Of a stretch of 64,000 nt of DNA, positions 45,874 through 56,010 are shown piece by piece. A program made the position numbers and the translations under genes. Every line of letters begins with the position of its first letter. Within the stretch, counting starts at the first letter, position 1. Source of the DNA: CAVXXB01 sp963765585. Its GTDB lineage: Bacteria > Calditrichota > Calditrichia > JAJRVZ01. Location of the stretch: the NCBI GenBank assembly GCA_963765585.1, contig CAVXXB010000012.1:248001-312000 (forward strand), in the 5' to 3' direction. Under the pieces are notes generated by a model. That model did no database searches. It was given only the letters and a program-made list of their open reading frames with translations, and was not told the DNA's origin.

Positions 45874-47238
45874 ATGATAGATTTAATTCCCACCGAAAAA
45901 ACTCTCAGTGAACTTATAACCACAGGGGACACCGCTAAATTGGTAAGTTTCTTTGAGTCTCTTAGTCCCTCTGAAACCGCCCGGGTCATTTCCCGACTTA
46001 CAGCAGAAGAACAGTCTAAGCTTTTCTTGCTTCTTAGCCCTGAGGAGGCCGCTTACGTTATTGATGAGATTCCGGAAGCTCAGGCAGCTCATCTTGTGGA
46101 GGATATGCCTTCGGAGCAAGCGGCAGCTATTATGGAAGAGCTACCCAGCAATCATCTTGTCGATGTCCTGGGAGAAATGGATACGGAGGCAAGTCAGGCA
46201 ATTCTGGAAAAAATGCACAAGGCAGAAGCCAAAGAAGCGAGAATAATGCTAGAGTATGCACCGGATTGTGCCGGTGGACTCATGATTTCTGAGTTTCTTG
46301 TCTACAAAACAGACAATACTATCCAAAATGTGCTTGACGATCTGCAAGCCAATCGAAGCAAATATGTTGATTACCATGTTCAATATTTTTACGTTGTTGA
46401 CCGGAAAGGGAGACTGGCGGGGGTACTTCGTATAAACGATCTGCTTTTCCCTGCAAATGACACTCCTCTTACCCAGGTAATGATACCAAATCCTCATAGC
46501 GTATCAGACAAAGCAACTCTTGATGAACTTGAAGATTTTTTTGAGGAACATCATCTATTCGGCGTACCTGTCGTGGATGACGACCGTCGTTTAGTCGGTG
46601 TTGTTCTGCCCCAGGACATTGAGGAAGCAGAAAGTAACCGGAAAACAAAAAACTTTCTGAACCTCAGCGGTATAATCGGCGGTGAAGAGTTCCGTACAAT
46701 GCCGTTATTCTCCCGTTCCGGACGCCGGCTTTCCTGGCTGAGTATGAACATTGTTCTCAATATCCTTGCAGCGAGTGTTATTGCCATGTATCAAGATACC
46801 CTTGCAGCAGTGATTACCCTTGCGGTTTTTCTTCCAATGGTCAGCGACATGAGTGGTTGTTCAGGCAACCAGGCTGTGGCGGTCTCCATGCGGGAACTCT
46901 CCCTTGGTCTGGTTCGGCCCAAAGAACTGTTCTGGGTATTAGCAAAGGAGGCCAAAGTGGGTATCATCAATGGCCTGGTGCTTGGATTACTGCTTGGCGG
47001 GGTGGCTTATCTATGGAAAGGAAATCCATGGCTGGGGATTGTGGTCGGTGGGGCATTGGCGGCCAACACACTGGTTTCAGTAACCCTGGGTGGGATGCTT
47101 CCTCTCCTCCTTAAAAGGCTGAAAATTGATCCGGCTCTGGTCTCCAGCCCCTTGCTGACAACAGTCACGGATATGTGCGGTTTCTTTTTTATTTTAAGTT
47201 TAGCCACCGTGCTTCTGCCAAAACTTGGAGGTCTTTAG
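45874..47238 (+). CDS. mgtE: Magnesium transporter MgtE
   Basis: 454 residues, normal length. An N-terminal MgtE_N superhelix with repeated acidic turns (LLSPEEAAYVIDEIPEAQAA, MEELPSNHLVDVLGEMD) is followed by two CBS domains (about residues 125-250; VVDRKGRLAGVLRINDLLFP, VPVVDDDRRLVGVVLPQDI). The membrane pore has five helices with the conserved segments MVSDMSGCSGNQAVAVSMRE and SPLLTTVTDMCGFFFIL, in which the aspartate of TDMCG selects Mg2+. The N and CBS domains sense cytoplasmic Mg2+ and close the pore. AGGAGG precedes the ATG at the ideal distance. Intact. Confidence 0.95.
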   Translation: MIDLIPTEKTLSELITTGDTAKLVSFFESLSPSETARVISRLTAEEQSKLFLLLSPEEAAYVIDEIPEAQAAHLVEDMPSEQAAAIMEELPSNHLVDVLGEMDTEASQAILEKMHKAEAKEARIMLEYAPDCAGGLMISEFLVYKTDNTIQNVLDDLQANRSKYVDYHVQYFYVVDRKGRLAGVLRINDLLFPANDTPLTQVMIPNPHSVSDKATLDELEDFFEEHHLFGVPVVDDDRRLVGVVLPQDIEEAESNRKTKNFLNLSGIIGGEEFRTMPLFSRSGRRLSWLSMNIVLNILAASVIAMYQDTLAAVITLAVFLPMVSDMSGCSGNQAVAVSMRELSLGLVRPKELFWVLAKEAKVGIINGLVLGLLLGGVAYLWKGNPWLGIVVGGALAANTLVSVTLGGMLPLLLKRLKIDPALVSSPLLTTVTDMCGFFFILSLATVLLPKLGGL

Positions 47239-47262
47239 GCAATCTTCCTCGAGTTGATTTAA

Positions 47263-47442
47263 ATGGGGCGGGTGCTGGCTCCGGAATTGCCAGAGGCTCT
47301 GAGCCTTTCAAATCTGGATGTCAAAGTAGTTGTAGGTGAACTAGATGATCCCAATATGCCGATTCAGGCAGGGACCGAGATGATTCTTATTGGCAGTGTG
47401 GCAGCTGAAAATCGTTTCCTGGATATTTATGAAAATGACTAA
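47263..47442 (+). CDS. Short open frame of 59 aa between mgtE and ppc
   Basis: Reads MGRVLAPELPEALSLSNLD, then VKVVVGELDDPNMPIQAGTE, ending IYEND. It lies 24 bases after mgtE and 19 bases before ppc on the same strand. The sequence looks like the C-terminal part of a longer soluble protein rather than random DNA, so it may be a decayed remnant. There is no clear Shine-Dalgarno. Not recognised. Confidence 0.4.
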   Translation: MGRVLAPELPEALSLSNLDVKVVVGELDDPNMPIQAGTEMILIGSVAAENRFLDIYEND

Positions 47443-47461
47443 ATAAAATTGAGATACAGAA

Positions 47462-50017
47462 ATGTCTATTATGAAAAATACGACCATAATAAATGAATTT
47501 GAAAAGTCGGTAAAAAATAAATTTAACGTCTACAACAGTTTATTTCTAAATCTTCCATTCCACAAGATCAGTAATATCGGAATGCTGATTCCTCTCATGC
47601 ACAATTCATGTAAAGAAGGACTCGAATCAGGCAGAGATCCACTGGAAATATTGGATACGTTTTTTAGTACACAGGCCCAAATAAGTTCGGAAGAGGATAA
47701 AATTGATTTTATGTTTAGGGTTATTCAGTATGTTGAGAGACAGATTGTCCTTTATGATAGTATTGAAGATGCCGCTTTTCCCCGTCTGATCCAGTATGGT
47801 GATGATTTATCTTTAAAAGAGTATATGCATCTGCTGGAAAGCAATAAAAGCGGAAATAAGCTAATAGCTAAACTGTCTGTCTTCAGTGCGCGATTCGTTT
47901 TTACTGCCCATCCGACTCAATTCTACTCGCCGGCAGTACTCGATATAATATCAAAACTAAGAACTCTCATAAAAGATAATGATATAAATCAAATCGATAT
48001 CACTCTACAGCAACTCGGATTAACATCATTAATCAATTCCCAAAAACCGACACCTTTGGATGAAGCTAAAAATGTTATCTATTTTTTGAGGAATGTATAT
48101 TATGATGCTGTCGGAGTACTCTATTCCAGTATCAGGAAAAATCTCCAGAATACAGATTTTAATAATTCAAATATCATTCAGCTCGGATTCTGGCCCGGGG
48201 GAGACCGCGATGGTAATCCGTTTGTTACATCGGAAACGACGATGGCGGTGGCTGATGAATTGCGCATGGCTCTTATGAAATGTTATTACCGGGATATAAA
48301 AAATTTGGAAGAAAAACTTACCTTCAGGGGAGTTGAGGAAATTATTGATGAATTGCGACACGGGATTTATTTGGCCATGTTTGACCGCGCAAAAAAGGTC
48401 TCTTATACTGAGATCATCAATCCGTTGAATCAAATCAAGAAAACGCTCGTCGATAAATATAATAGCCTGTACTTAGAAGACCTTGAAAATCTCATCGATA
48501 AGGTGAATATTTTTCGAACACACTTTGCTGTTCTGGATATCCGGCAGAACCATAGTGTTCATAAACAAACCGTTGAGACCATCCTCAAAAATCAAAATTT
48601 GATTACAGACAGTCTTGATGAGCTTGCTGAAGATGAATTAATTTCAATTCTCACGCGGGAAAAAATCGAGATCCAGGTAGAACAGTTTAGCGACGAACTG
48701 GTAAAAGATACGATCGAGACGATCTTCCAGGTCAAACAAATTCAGGAGAAAAATGGCACAGAGGGCTGTAACCGTTATATAATAAGTAATTCAGAGGATA
48801 TCTTTTCGGTTCTTTTTGTTTTCGCATTGTTACGCTGGTGCGAGTGGGACAATAGTAAAATTCCAATTGATATTATTCCCCTGTTCGAATCAATGGAAGG
48901 CATGAACAATTCAGAATCAATTATGAGCCGGTTATTTGAAATTCAGGAATACCGATCCCACATTTCACAGCGATCCAATACACAAACAATCATGCTCGGA
49001 TTCTCCGACGGCACGAAAGATGGCGGTTATCTTCAGGCCAACTGGTCCATCTTTAATACAAAAGAAAATCTGACCGCTGTTTGTGAGCAGTATGCTATAA
49101 AGCCGATTTTTTTCGATGGCCGGGGGGGACCTCCGGCACGCGGCGGCGGCAAAACGCACCGTTTTTATGCCGCACAAAGCAAATATATTGCCAACCATGC
49201 CATCCATCTCACGATTCAGGGCCAAACGATTACCAGCAAGTATGGAACAAAGGAACACTTCATTCATAACTGTGAGCAGCTGCTCACTGCCGGTTTATCC
49301 CATGATTTAGTTGAAAAAGGGAATACGATATCCGTTGAGGCGAGGGAACTTATCGGGGAACTGGGAAGAATAAGTTATAACAAATACAATGATTTAAAAA
49401 ATCATAAAATGTTTGTATCCTACCTGGAAAATAAAAGTACACTAAAATATTACAGTCAAACCAATATCGGCAGCCGGCCGTCAAAAAGAGGAAATAAGGA
49501 GAAACTGGAATTAAAAGATTTACGGGCAATTCCGTTCGTAGGCTCCTGGAGCCAATTAAGGCAGAATGTACCAGGCTACTTCGGTATTGGCACGGCGATA
49601 CACTCGCTGGTACAGGACGGTAAACTGGATGCATTAAAAGATCTGTTTAAGGAAGTCGCTTTTTTTAAGGCGCTGATCCTCAACAGTATGATGTCCTTGT
49701 CAAAGTGTTATTTTGAACTGACGGCCTATATTGCTGATGATCCGGACTACAAAGAATTCTGGAGCATTTTATTTGAAGAATACAAACTGGCAAAGGAAAT
49801 GGTTCTGCTTATTTCAGATTATAAAATTTTAATGGAGGAAGAACCCATTTCCAGGAATTCGATTAAAATAAGAGAAAAAATTGTCTTGCCTTTACTCGTT
49901 ATCCAGCAATATGCATTGCAGAAAATTGAGCAGGATCCGAAAAATAAAAAAACCTACGAAAAAATCGTAAAGCGGTCACTATACGGTAATATTAATGCCA
50001 GCCGTAATTCGGCATAG
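47462..50017 (+). CDS. ppc: Phosphoenolpyruvate carboxylase
   Basis: 851 residues, normal for bacterial PEPC. The catalytic histidine lies in FVFTAHPTQ near residue 153; FWPGGDRDGNPFVT (PEP/Mg binding) and VLDIRQNHSVHKQTV follow. The mobile loop and arginines are in FFDGRGGPPARGGGKTHRFY near residue 553, and TIQGQTITSKYG is the usual adjacent block. The enzyme fixes bicarbonate onto PEP to make oxaloacetate, replenishing the TCA cycle. It ends 17 bases from a convergent gene. It is intact, with spacing suggesting cotranscription with mgtE (Mg2+ is its cofactor, but this may be chance). Confidence 0.95.
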   Translation: MSIMKNTTIINEFEKSVKNKFNVYNSLFLNLPFHKISNIGMLIPLMHNSCKEGLESGRDPLEILDTFFSTQAQISSEEDKIDFMFRVIQYVERQIVLYDSIEDAAFPRLIQYGDDLSLKEYMHLLESNKSGNKLIAKLSVFSARFVFTAHPTQFYSPAVLDIISKLRTLIKDNDINQIDITLQQLGLTSLINSQKPTPLDEAKNVIYFLRNVYYDAVGVLYSSIRKNLQNTDFNNSNIIQLGFWPGGDRDGNPFVTSETTMAVADELRMALMKCYYRDIKNLEEKLTFRGVEEIIDELRHGIYLAMFDRAKKVSYTEIINPLNQIKKTLVDKYNSLYLEDLENLIDKVNIFRTHFAVLDIRQNHSVHKQTVETILKNQNLITDSLDELAEDELISILTREKIEIQVEQFSDELVKDTIETIFQVKQIQEKNGTEGCNRYIISNSEDIFSVLFVFALLRWCEWDNSKIPIDIIPLFESMEGMNNSESIMSRLFEIQEYRSHISQRSNTQTIMLGFSDGTKDGGYLQANWSIFNTKENLTAVCEQYAIKPIFFDGRGGPPARGGGKTHRFYAAQSKYIANHAIHLTIQGQTITSKYGTKEHFIHNCEQLLTAGLSHDLVEKGNTISVEARELIGELGRISYNKYNDLKNHKMFVSYLENKSTLKYYSQTNIGSRPSKRGNKEKLELKDLRAIPFVGSWSQLRQNVPGYFGIGTAIHSLVQDGKLDALKDLFKEVAFFKALILNSMMSLSKCYFELTAYIADDPDYKEFWSILFEEYKLAKEMVLLISDYKILMEEEPISRNSIKIREKIVLPLLVIQQYALQKIEQDPKNKKTYEKIVKRSLYGNINASRNSA

Positions 50018-50034
50018 GAGCAAAACTACACCGC

Positions 50035-51684
50035 TCAACGCAATAACAACATCTTGCGGCTTCTTTCGAATGAACCCGCTTTGAGCCGATATATGTAAAA
50101 TCCACTTGCGAAATCAGAAGCATCAAGAGTAACTGAGTACTGTCCTGCATTTTGCCGATTATTAATTAAGGTTTTTATTTCGCGGCCTCTTATGTCGTAG
50201 ATAGTGATTTGGACTTCACTCAAACTTCCTAAATAATAATTGATGGTGGTTTGAGGATTAAACGGATTGGGATAATTTTGCGATAAGTTGAAAGTATTTG
50301 CGTGATTAAATTCTTCCTCTACTCCGGTTGCATCGCTGGCTCCGAATTTGGTGATGAAGATATCCTGTTCACCCTCGCTGTCAATGTCTATATTTCCGAA
50401 AGATGCTGTTCCTTCAAATAATCCGGTCAGGAATGTATTACCGGTGCCGTCTCTTGCAATGCCGTATCCCTCATCTGTGCCATCACCGCCTGCCTGGACT
50501 GCCTGAAGTAAATTGCCATCTACATCATATTTGATAATAAAGATATCCTTGAATGTGCTGATTAAAGTTGTGTCCTCAAAGCTTGCTGTTCCGACAAAAA
50601 ACCCGCTCACGGAGGTATTGCCCTGATCATCCGATGTGATGCAATATCCCATATCCAGGTCATCGCCGCCTGCCTGTCTAACCCACAAAATGAAACCGTC
50701 CGGATCGTATTTGGCAATAAAAACATCTCCGGAACCGGCACTGATGAGCGAAATATTGCCGAAATTACCTGTTTCCTGGAAATATCCGGTTACATAACTG
50801 TTACCAAAGGCGTCCGAAGCAATGCCGTAGGCAAAATCATCTCTTCCGCCGGCTTTGTTTACCCAGAGATAATTGCCGTCCGTATCGTATTTCACAATAA
50901 AGGTATTAAAAAGCCGCGAGCTGGTTAATATTGTACTATCACCGAAAACTACCGAGCCGGAAAATTTTCCGGTGACGATAGCATTTCCAATCGGATCTGT
51001 AGTAATGCCGTAACCCTGATCAAAATACTCACCGCCAATCTGCCTGGCCCAAATGAAAGCGCCGTCTATATCATACTTGGCGATAAAAATATCGTCCTGT
51101 CCTGCGCTGGTGAATGTTGAATCACCAATAGTTGCGGTTGCAGAGAAATATCCTGTGACATAACTGTTACCCAGGTCATCTACCGAAATGGCATAGCCAC
51201 GGTCCAGACTGGATCCGCCATCGTTTCGCGCCCAAAGCAGGTTGCCATCTGCATCGTATTTGACGACAAATATATCATATGAACCGCCGCTGGTCAGGAC
51301 GGTGTCTTCAAAAGTGGCTGATTCGAAAAAAAATCCGGTGACAATAATATTGTTTGAGTCGTCTGATACTATGCCAAGACCTTCATCTTCGGAGCCACCA
51401 CCAGCCCTTTTGGCCCAGAGAAAATTACCCTGATTATCGGATTTGGTGATGAAGATATCTCTAAAGCCGGCGCTGACCAGGCTCGTATCGCCAAATGTTG
51501 CCGTCCCCTGAAAATAACCTGTAGTAATTGTATTACCCTCGCCATCGATGGTGATGGCACTTCCTTTGTCAAAACCTGTGCCTCCGGCCGGCACTGCCCC
51601 TGCAAAATTATCCGCGTGCACCCCTAGTGGAATGATCATGATAATTGTCAACCAGATTTTTATAATTTGTATCGATTTATTCAT
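50035..51684 (-). CDS. SBBP-repeat seven-blade propeller protein with T9SS sorting domain
   Basis: 549 residues. A signal peptide (IIKIWLTIIMIIPLGVHA) is followed by seven repeats of about 56 residues, each with D.G.AI..D..GN...TG.F.GTA.FGD....S.G..DIFI.KYD..G...W....GG (SBBP, beta-propeller). The C-terminus FNLSQNYPNPFNPQTTINYY, IYDIRGREIKTLI and FASGFYIYRLKAG is a T9SS type A sorting domain, so it is displayed at or released from the cell surface. AAGGGGATG precedes the ATG. It is the only clear minus-strand gene between 30.8 and 64 kb. Function unknown; surface binding is likely. Confidence 0.85.
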   Translation of the reverse strand: MNKSIQIIKIWLTIIMIIPLGVHADNFAGAVPAGGTGFDKGSAITIDGEGNTITTGYFQGTATFGDTSLVSAGFRDIFITKSDNQGNFLWAKRAGGGSEDEGLGIVSDDSNNIIVTGFFFESATFEDTVLTSGGSYDIFVVKYDADGNLLWARNDGGSSLDRGYAISVDDLGNSYVTGYFSATATIGDSTFTSAGQDDIFIAKYDIDGAFIWARQIGGEYFDQGYGITTDPIGNAIVTGKFSGSVVFGDSTILTSSRLFNTFIVKYDTDGNYLWVNKAGGRDDFAYGIASDAFGNSYVTGYFQETGNFGNISLISAGSGDVFIAKYDPDGFILWVRQAGGDDLDMGYCITSDDQGNTSVSGFFVGTASFEDTTLISTFKDIFIIKYDVDGNLLQAVQAGGDGTDEGYGIARDGTGNTFLTGLFEGTASFGNIDIDSEGEQDIFITKFGASDATGVEEEFNHANTFNLSQNYPNPFNPQTTINYYLGSLSEVQITIYDIRGREIKTLINNRQNAGQYSVTLDASDFASGFYIYRLKAGSFERSRKMLLLR

Positions 51685-51847
51685 GAGGCATCCCCTTAGG
51701 TTGTAAGATTAACTTCGATGAATAGTACAAACACAATTACTTATACTTTTATTTCGGCTCGCAAAAACGTCAACAATAATACTGGTATTAGTTTGTATTT
51801 TATAAGTAATTAATATATTTTAAAATATTTATAATTATTCATTACAG

Positions 51848-51901
51848 ATCCCGACTGAGTTCGGGATAACGATTGTGTCATCCTGAGCTTGTCTCAGGAT
51901 T
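51848..51901. repeat. Two short palindromes upstream of the SixA-like gene
   Basis: gatcccgactgagttcggga and tcatcctgagcttgtctcag; the second is a variant of the palindrome at 4138 and 27087. Confidence 0.65.
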
Positions 51902-51966
51902 CCAGTTCGTCCAGTTGATATGTCCCCGAATTCTATTAATATTTCTACTACTAACACGGAGAAAAT

Positions 51967-52512
51967 ATGAAAGCTAAATATATACTTGGCATAGCATTTT
52001 TATTTACTTTAAGCACTCTCATTGGTTGTTCCTCTGAGCAAAAAACAATTTCATCACCAGCGGAAAAGCCCCTTATTGTATTTCTTGTACGACATGGTGA
52101 GAAAGTGGATCATAGCAGCGATGCAATCCTTTCAGCTGCCGGGGAGCAACGGGCCGTTGCTCTTGCCACAATCCTGCGGGATGCGGAGATCGAATATGTC
52201 CATAGTTCTGATTTCATTCGGACAAGAGATACTGCCACTCCTTTGGCTAATGCTCATGGACTGGAAGTGGAACTGTATGATCCCAAAAATCTACCAAAGC
52301 TGGTTGACAAATTGAAAGAAAAACGGGGAAGACATCTTGTAGTTGGGCACAGTGATACCACACCCGCAATGGTTAAATTACTTGGCAGTGATCCCGGTTC
52401 AAGAATTAATGATGAAAGTGAATACGACCGGCTCTACATAGTAACGATCACAAATGATAATTTTACGAATTGTGTGATGCTTCGATACGGAAATGAATAT
52501 ATCCAACAATAG
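51967..52512 (+). CDS. SixA/phosphoglycerate-mutase-like lipoprotein
   Basis: 181 residues. The N-terminus LGIAFLFTLSTLIGCSSEQ is a lipoprotein signal with the lipobox L-I-G-C, so the protein is anchored in a membrane. The histidine phosphatase motif is IVFLVRHGEKVDH (R-H-G), with YVHSSDFIRTRDTATPLA and LVVGHSDTTPAM (second catalytic His). SixA-type enzymes remove phosphate from phosphohistidine or small phosphoesters; periplasmic members act on small phosphoesters. GGAG lies 6 bases before the ATG. Intact, alone. Confidence 0.85.
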   Translation: MKAKYILGIAFLFTLSTLIGCSSEQKTISSPAEKPLIVFLVRHGEKVDHSSDAILSAAGEQRAVALATILRDAEIEYVHSSDFIRTRDTATPLANAHGLEVELYDPKNLPKLVDKLKEKRGRHLVVGHSDTTPAMVKLLGSDPGSRINDESEYDRLYIVTITNDNFTNCVMLRYGNEYIQQ

Positions 52513-52736
52513 TATTCTAATCGCACCTGGTGAAAATTCGCAGGCGATGCGCCAGATTCGGTTCGCCGGGACGACAACGGGCATATATTCTTTATTTTTC
52601 TGCAGCAAATTCTCAATGGAAAGGGATTAAATGATCGCTAACCAACTTAAATCATAAAAATCTTCACCGGAAATATTTTCCGGCGAGGGACATTTTTAGG
52701 CTAATTAAAAGGAGTTATCATCAGTAAAGGAAAACT

Positions 52737-54342
52737 ATGAACTTTTACAACCATACCCGAAAAATCAGTTTTTTATTCACTCACATTATCATAGGATTCA
52801 TGCTGTCAGTCTGCGGTTTACGGGCAAAATACCGGTCTTCATGATAGTCTTGATATTCTTGTGGAAAAAAATACATACTGGTGGGCAGGAGTCATTAATC
52901 ATGGCAATAAAATGCCTCTGGTAGCACCATATCAGGCGGACTTCAACAGTAATTATGGAAATCAGGTGCAGCCCCTGATGCTCTCCAGTAGTGGTGAAGT
53001 GATCTGGTCGGATCATCCTTACCAGATCGATTTTTCTCCGGGAAAATTAAGGATAAAGGGCCCGGTTCAGTATTATAAAGAAAGCGGCACGCTAAGGGAT
53101 GCTTACCGGTATGCCAGCCGGACATACTTTCCGCCTTCTGGTAAAATGCCTGACGCGCTGCTATTTACCCATCCGCAATATAATACCTGGATTGAACTGA
53201 TGTATGATCAAAACCAGAAAGATGTTCTGACCTATGCTGAAAATATCATCGCAAACGGTTTCCCTCCGGGGGTGCTGATGATTGATGATAACTGGCAGGA
53301 AGATTATGGCAAATGGAATTTTCACCCCGGACGTTTCCCCAATCCCGGGAAGATGATGGATGAACTGCACGATATGGGATTCAAAGTGATGGTCTGGGTT
53401 TGTCCCTTTATCAGTCCCGATTGCGATGTCTACAGGGAGCTGATGAGTAAGAAATATCTGGTTACCGACAAAAACGGAGAACCGGCGATTGTCCGTTGGT
53501 GGAACGGTGCCAGTGCGCTGCTGGATCTGACCAATCCGGATGCATTTAACTGGTTTAAATCACAATTGGACCGGTTGATGGATGAATACGGGGTTGATGG
53601 GTTTAAACTGGATGCCGGAGATTTTGAATATTATAAAGATGTATATTCCTTTAAACAGAACGCCACGCCGGAGGAACATTCGGAGTTATTCGGCAAGATT
53701 GGTCTTTTTTATCCACTGAATGAATATCGGGCCATGTGGAAAATGGGTGGCCAGCCGCTGGCCGAGCGTTTACGTGATAAGGGGCATAGTTTTGACGCGC
53801 TGCAATTATTGATCCCCAATATGTTAACTGCCGGACTAATGGGTTATTACTTCTCATGTCCGGATATGATTGGTGGTGGTGAATTTACCGCATTTTTAGA
53901 TGAGACTGTGCTTGACCAGGAATTAATCGTACGTTCGGCACAATGTCATGCCCTGATGCCCATGATGCAATTCTCGGTTGCGCCATGGCGGGTTCTGGAT
54001 GAAGCGCATTTTGCAGCAGTTAAAAAATCTGTGGCAATTCGTGAAAAATACAAGAAGTATATTCTGGAATTAGCCGTCAGGTCCGCCGAAACAGGCGAAC
54101 CGATAATGCAGCCAATGGAGTTTGCATATCCTGATCAGGGCTATGCAGGCATTATCGACCAGTTCCTATTGGGTGACCGGTTACTGGTGGCACCGGTTTT
54201 GAATAAAGGGGCTGCGGTCAGAAAGGTGGTTATTCCCCGTGGACAATGGAAAAGTTTTACTGGACAAATAATCTCCGGGCCAAAGACAGTGGATGTAAAA
54301 ATCAGCCTTGATGATTTGCCTTATTTTGAATTAATAAAATAA
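52737..54342 (+). CDS. Glycoside hydrolase family 31 protein, frameshifted after the signal peptide
   Basis: ATG 52737 opens a signal peptide (ISFLFTHIIIGFMLSVCGLR), preceded by aaagga. A one-base shift near 52825 is required to continue into QNTGLHDSLDILVEKNTYWW and the enzyme. The rest is a GH31 TIM barrel: PPGVLMIDDNWQEDYGKWNF, GFKVMVWVCPFISPDCDVYR, GVDGFKLDAGDFEYY (catalytic nucleophile Asp of K-x-D) and DRLLVAPVL at the end of the barrel. Family members hydrolyse alpha-glucosides or alpha-xylosides. Without repair the enzyme would be made from an internal GTG at 52861 and stay in the cytoplasm. Otherwise intact. Confidence 0.83.
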
Positions 54343-54351
54343 ACTTTTAGA

Positions 54352-54465
54352 CACTAACCAGGCACGGTTGAGGACACCTTACCGTTGTCCCTCTTAAACA
54401 GGATTTTCGACCAGCGGATCGTCCGCAGCATGAGACCCGGAGTGGCTAATCGCCGACTGTTATAC
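54352..54465 (+). other. attC-like site, 114 bp
   Basis: cACTAACcaggcacggttgagg on the left and gtggctaatcgccgactGTTATAC on the right, with the same arm as the sites at 33-40 kb. This is the best site right of 45 kb. Confidence 0.55.
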
Positions 54466-54504
54466 GGAATTCCATTTAATAAAAGCTGAGGAGAAATAAA
54501 GATT

Positions 54505-55233
54505 ATGATGACCCTGGTTGTTGGAGCAAGTGGTGCTACCGGAAAGTTGCTCGTGGAGCAGTTGTTAAATCGCGGTGAGCATGTCAAGATAATTGTGCGA
54601 ACCGTGAACAGTTTACCCGATGCCATAAAGAAAAACGAAAACGTGTCCATAATTTGTGCAAACCTCCTTGATCTTGATGATAACGAAATGATTCAGCATG
54701 TTAAAGGCTGTAACGCCGTTGCATCGTGCCTGGGACACAACCTGAGTTTTAAGGGTCTTTTCGGACAACCCCGAAGGCTTGTCACAGATGCCACTCGCCG
54801 GTTGTGCAATGCCATAAAGGCGCATAATCCTGAAAAACCAGTCAAGTTTGTACTTATGAATACTACCGGTAACAGGAACATGGATCTGTCTGAGCCTATT
54901 TCATTCGCTCAAAAGTGCATTATTTGGCTCCTCCGGCTTTTACTACCTCCCCACCTGGATAACGAAAAGGCAGCGGATTATCTGCGTACAAATATTGGAC
55001 AGAATGATGAAGTCATTGAATGGGCGGCAGTCCGTCCGGACACATTGATAAATGAAAATGACGTGACCGATTACGAAATACATCCTTCACCAACCAGAAG
55101 CGCAATATTTGATGCGGGCACGACCAGCCGAATCAATGTAGGTCACTTTATGGCCGACCTGATTACGGACCATGAAACCTGGATTAAGTGGAAAGGACAA
55201 ATGCCGGTAATTTATAATAAGGCCGAGATGTAA
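54505..55233 (+). CDS. NAD(P)-binding NmrA/SDR-like oxidoreductase
   Basis: 242 residues. The Rossmann start MTLVVGASGATGKLLVEQLL (G-x-x-G-x-x-G) is followed by a conserved IICANLLDLDD and ASCLGHN. The catalytic or structural segment VKFVLMNTTGNRN takes the place of the usual Y-x-x-x-K, as in atypical SDRs/NmrA-like proteins. Such proteins reduce small carbonyls, or act as redox sensors. AGGAG lies 11 bases ahead of the double ATG. It lies just right of an attC-like site, so it may be the first gene of a cassette. Confidence 0.85.
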   Translation: MMTLVVGASGATGKLLVEQLLNRGEHVKIIVRTVNSLPDAIKKNENVSIICANLLDLDDNEMIQHVKGCNAVASCLGHNLSFKGLFGQPRRLVTDATRRLCNAIKAHNPEKPVKFVLMNTTGNRNMDLSEPISFAQKCIIWLLRLLLPPHLDNEKAADYLRTNIGQNDEVIEWAAVRPDTLINENDVTDYEIHPSPTRSAIFDAGTTSRINVGHFMADLITDHETWIKWKGQMPVIYNKAEM

Positions 55234-55263
55234 ATGAATATTATTTAAAAACACGCATATATT

Positions 55264-55797
55264 ATGAATAAATACATTGCGCTTTTTAGAGGCATTAATG
55301 TTGGCGGAAAACACATCCTGCCAATGAAGGGTTTGGTTCAGATTCTTGAAGACATGGGTTGTGAGGATATAGTTACTTATATCCAGAGCGGAAATGTTGT
55401 GTTCCAAAGCAGGCAGGGTAATACCACTAAACTAGCTGAAGAAATTGGCCTGAAAATATTGGAAAAATATACTTTTAAGCCAAAAGTGTTGCTGCTTGAA
55501 CCATGCGATTTGCATGCGGCTGTTGACAATAATCCATTTGAAACGAACGATGGAAAAGCGTTGCATGTATCCTTCTTAACTTCACAACCAGAGTCTCCCG
55601 ATTTAGAGCAATTAGATAAAATCAAATCTGACTCAGAAAAATTTAAACTTATTGGAAAAATTTTCTATCTTTATGCACCAGACGGAATTGGTCGTTCAAA
55701 ATTAGCAGCAAAAGTAGAGCAACACTTGGGAGTCCCGGCAACGGCCAGAAACTGGAATACAATCAGTAAACTTATGTCAATGATTGACAAGAACTGA
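55264..55797 (+). CDS. DUF1697-family protein
   Basis: 177 residues, normal length. The start KYIALFRGINVGGKHILPM and YIQSGNVVFQS are the defining DUF1697 blocks, and the end TARNWNTISKLMSMI is the family C-terminus. Biochemical function is unknown in the family. It is 30 bases after the NmrA-like gene on the same strand, so probably cotranscribed. The following 200 bases (to 56010) contain only broken frames with no recognisable gene. Confidence 0.9.
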   Translation: MNKYIALFRGINVGGKHILPMKGLVQILEDMGCEDIVTYIQSGNVVFQSRQGNTTKLAEEIGLKILEKYTFKPKVLLLEPCDLHAAVDNNPFETNDGKALHVSFLTSQPESPDLEQLDKIKSDSEKFKLIGKIFYLYAPDGIGRSKLAAKVEQHLGVPATARNWNTISKLMSMIDKN

Positions 55798-56010
55798 CAA
55801 AGCAAAGTACAGATCCTGCAAGAGATGCATGAACTCTATGGGCTCGAAGGTGGAAGCAAATTACTTTCAATGCAGGTATTTTAATCGCCACATATGGATT
55901 TTTTTTGAGCAGTACAGTTATTGGGATCACATTTACATTTCTGTCCGAATTGTGAAAACAGAAGATGTATTCAAAACAGGAAACCTGTCAATTTGTTAAA
56001 GGAGAATTAA

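Noticed and set aside
55798..56010. Transposase or integrase remnant after the DUF1697 gene
   Set aside because: Broken frames with a CPNC-like stretch suggested a transposase, but nothing firm can be matched.
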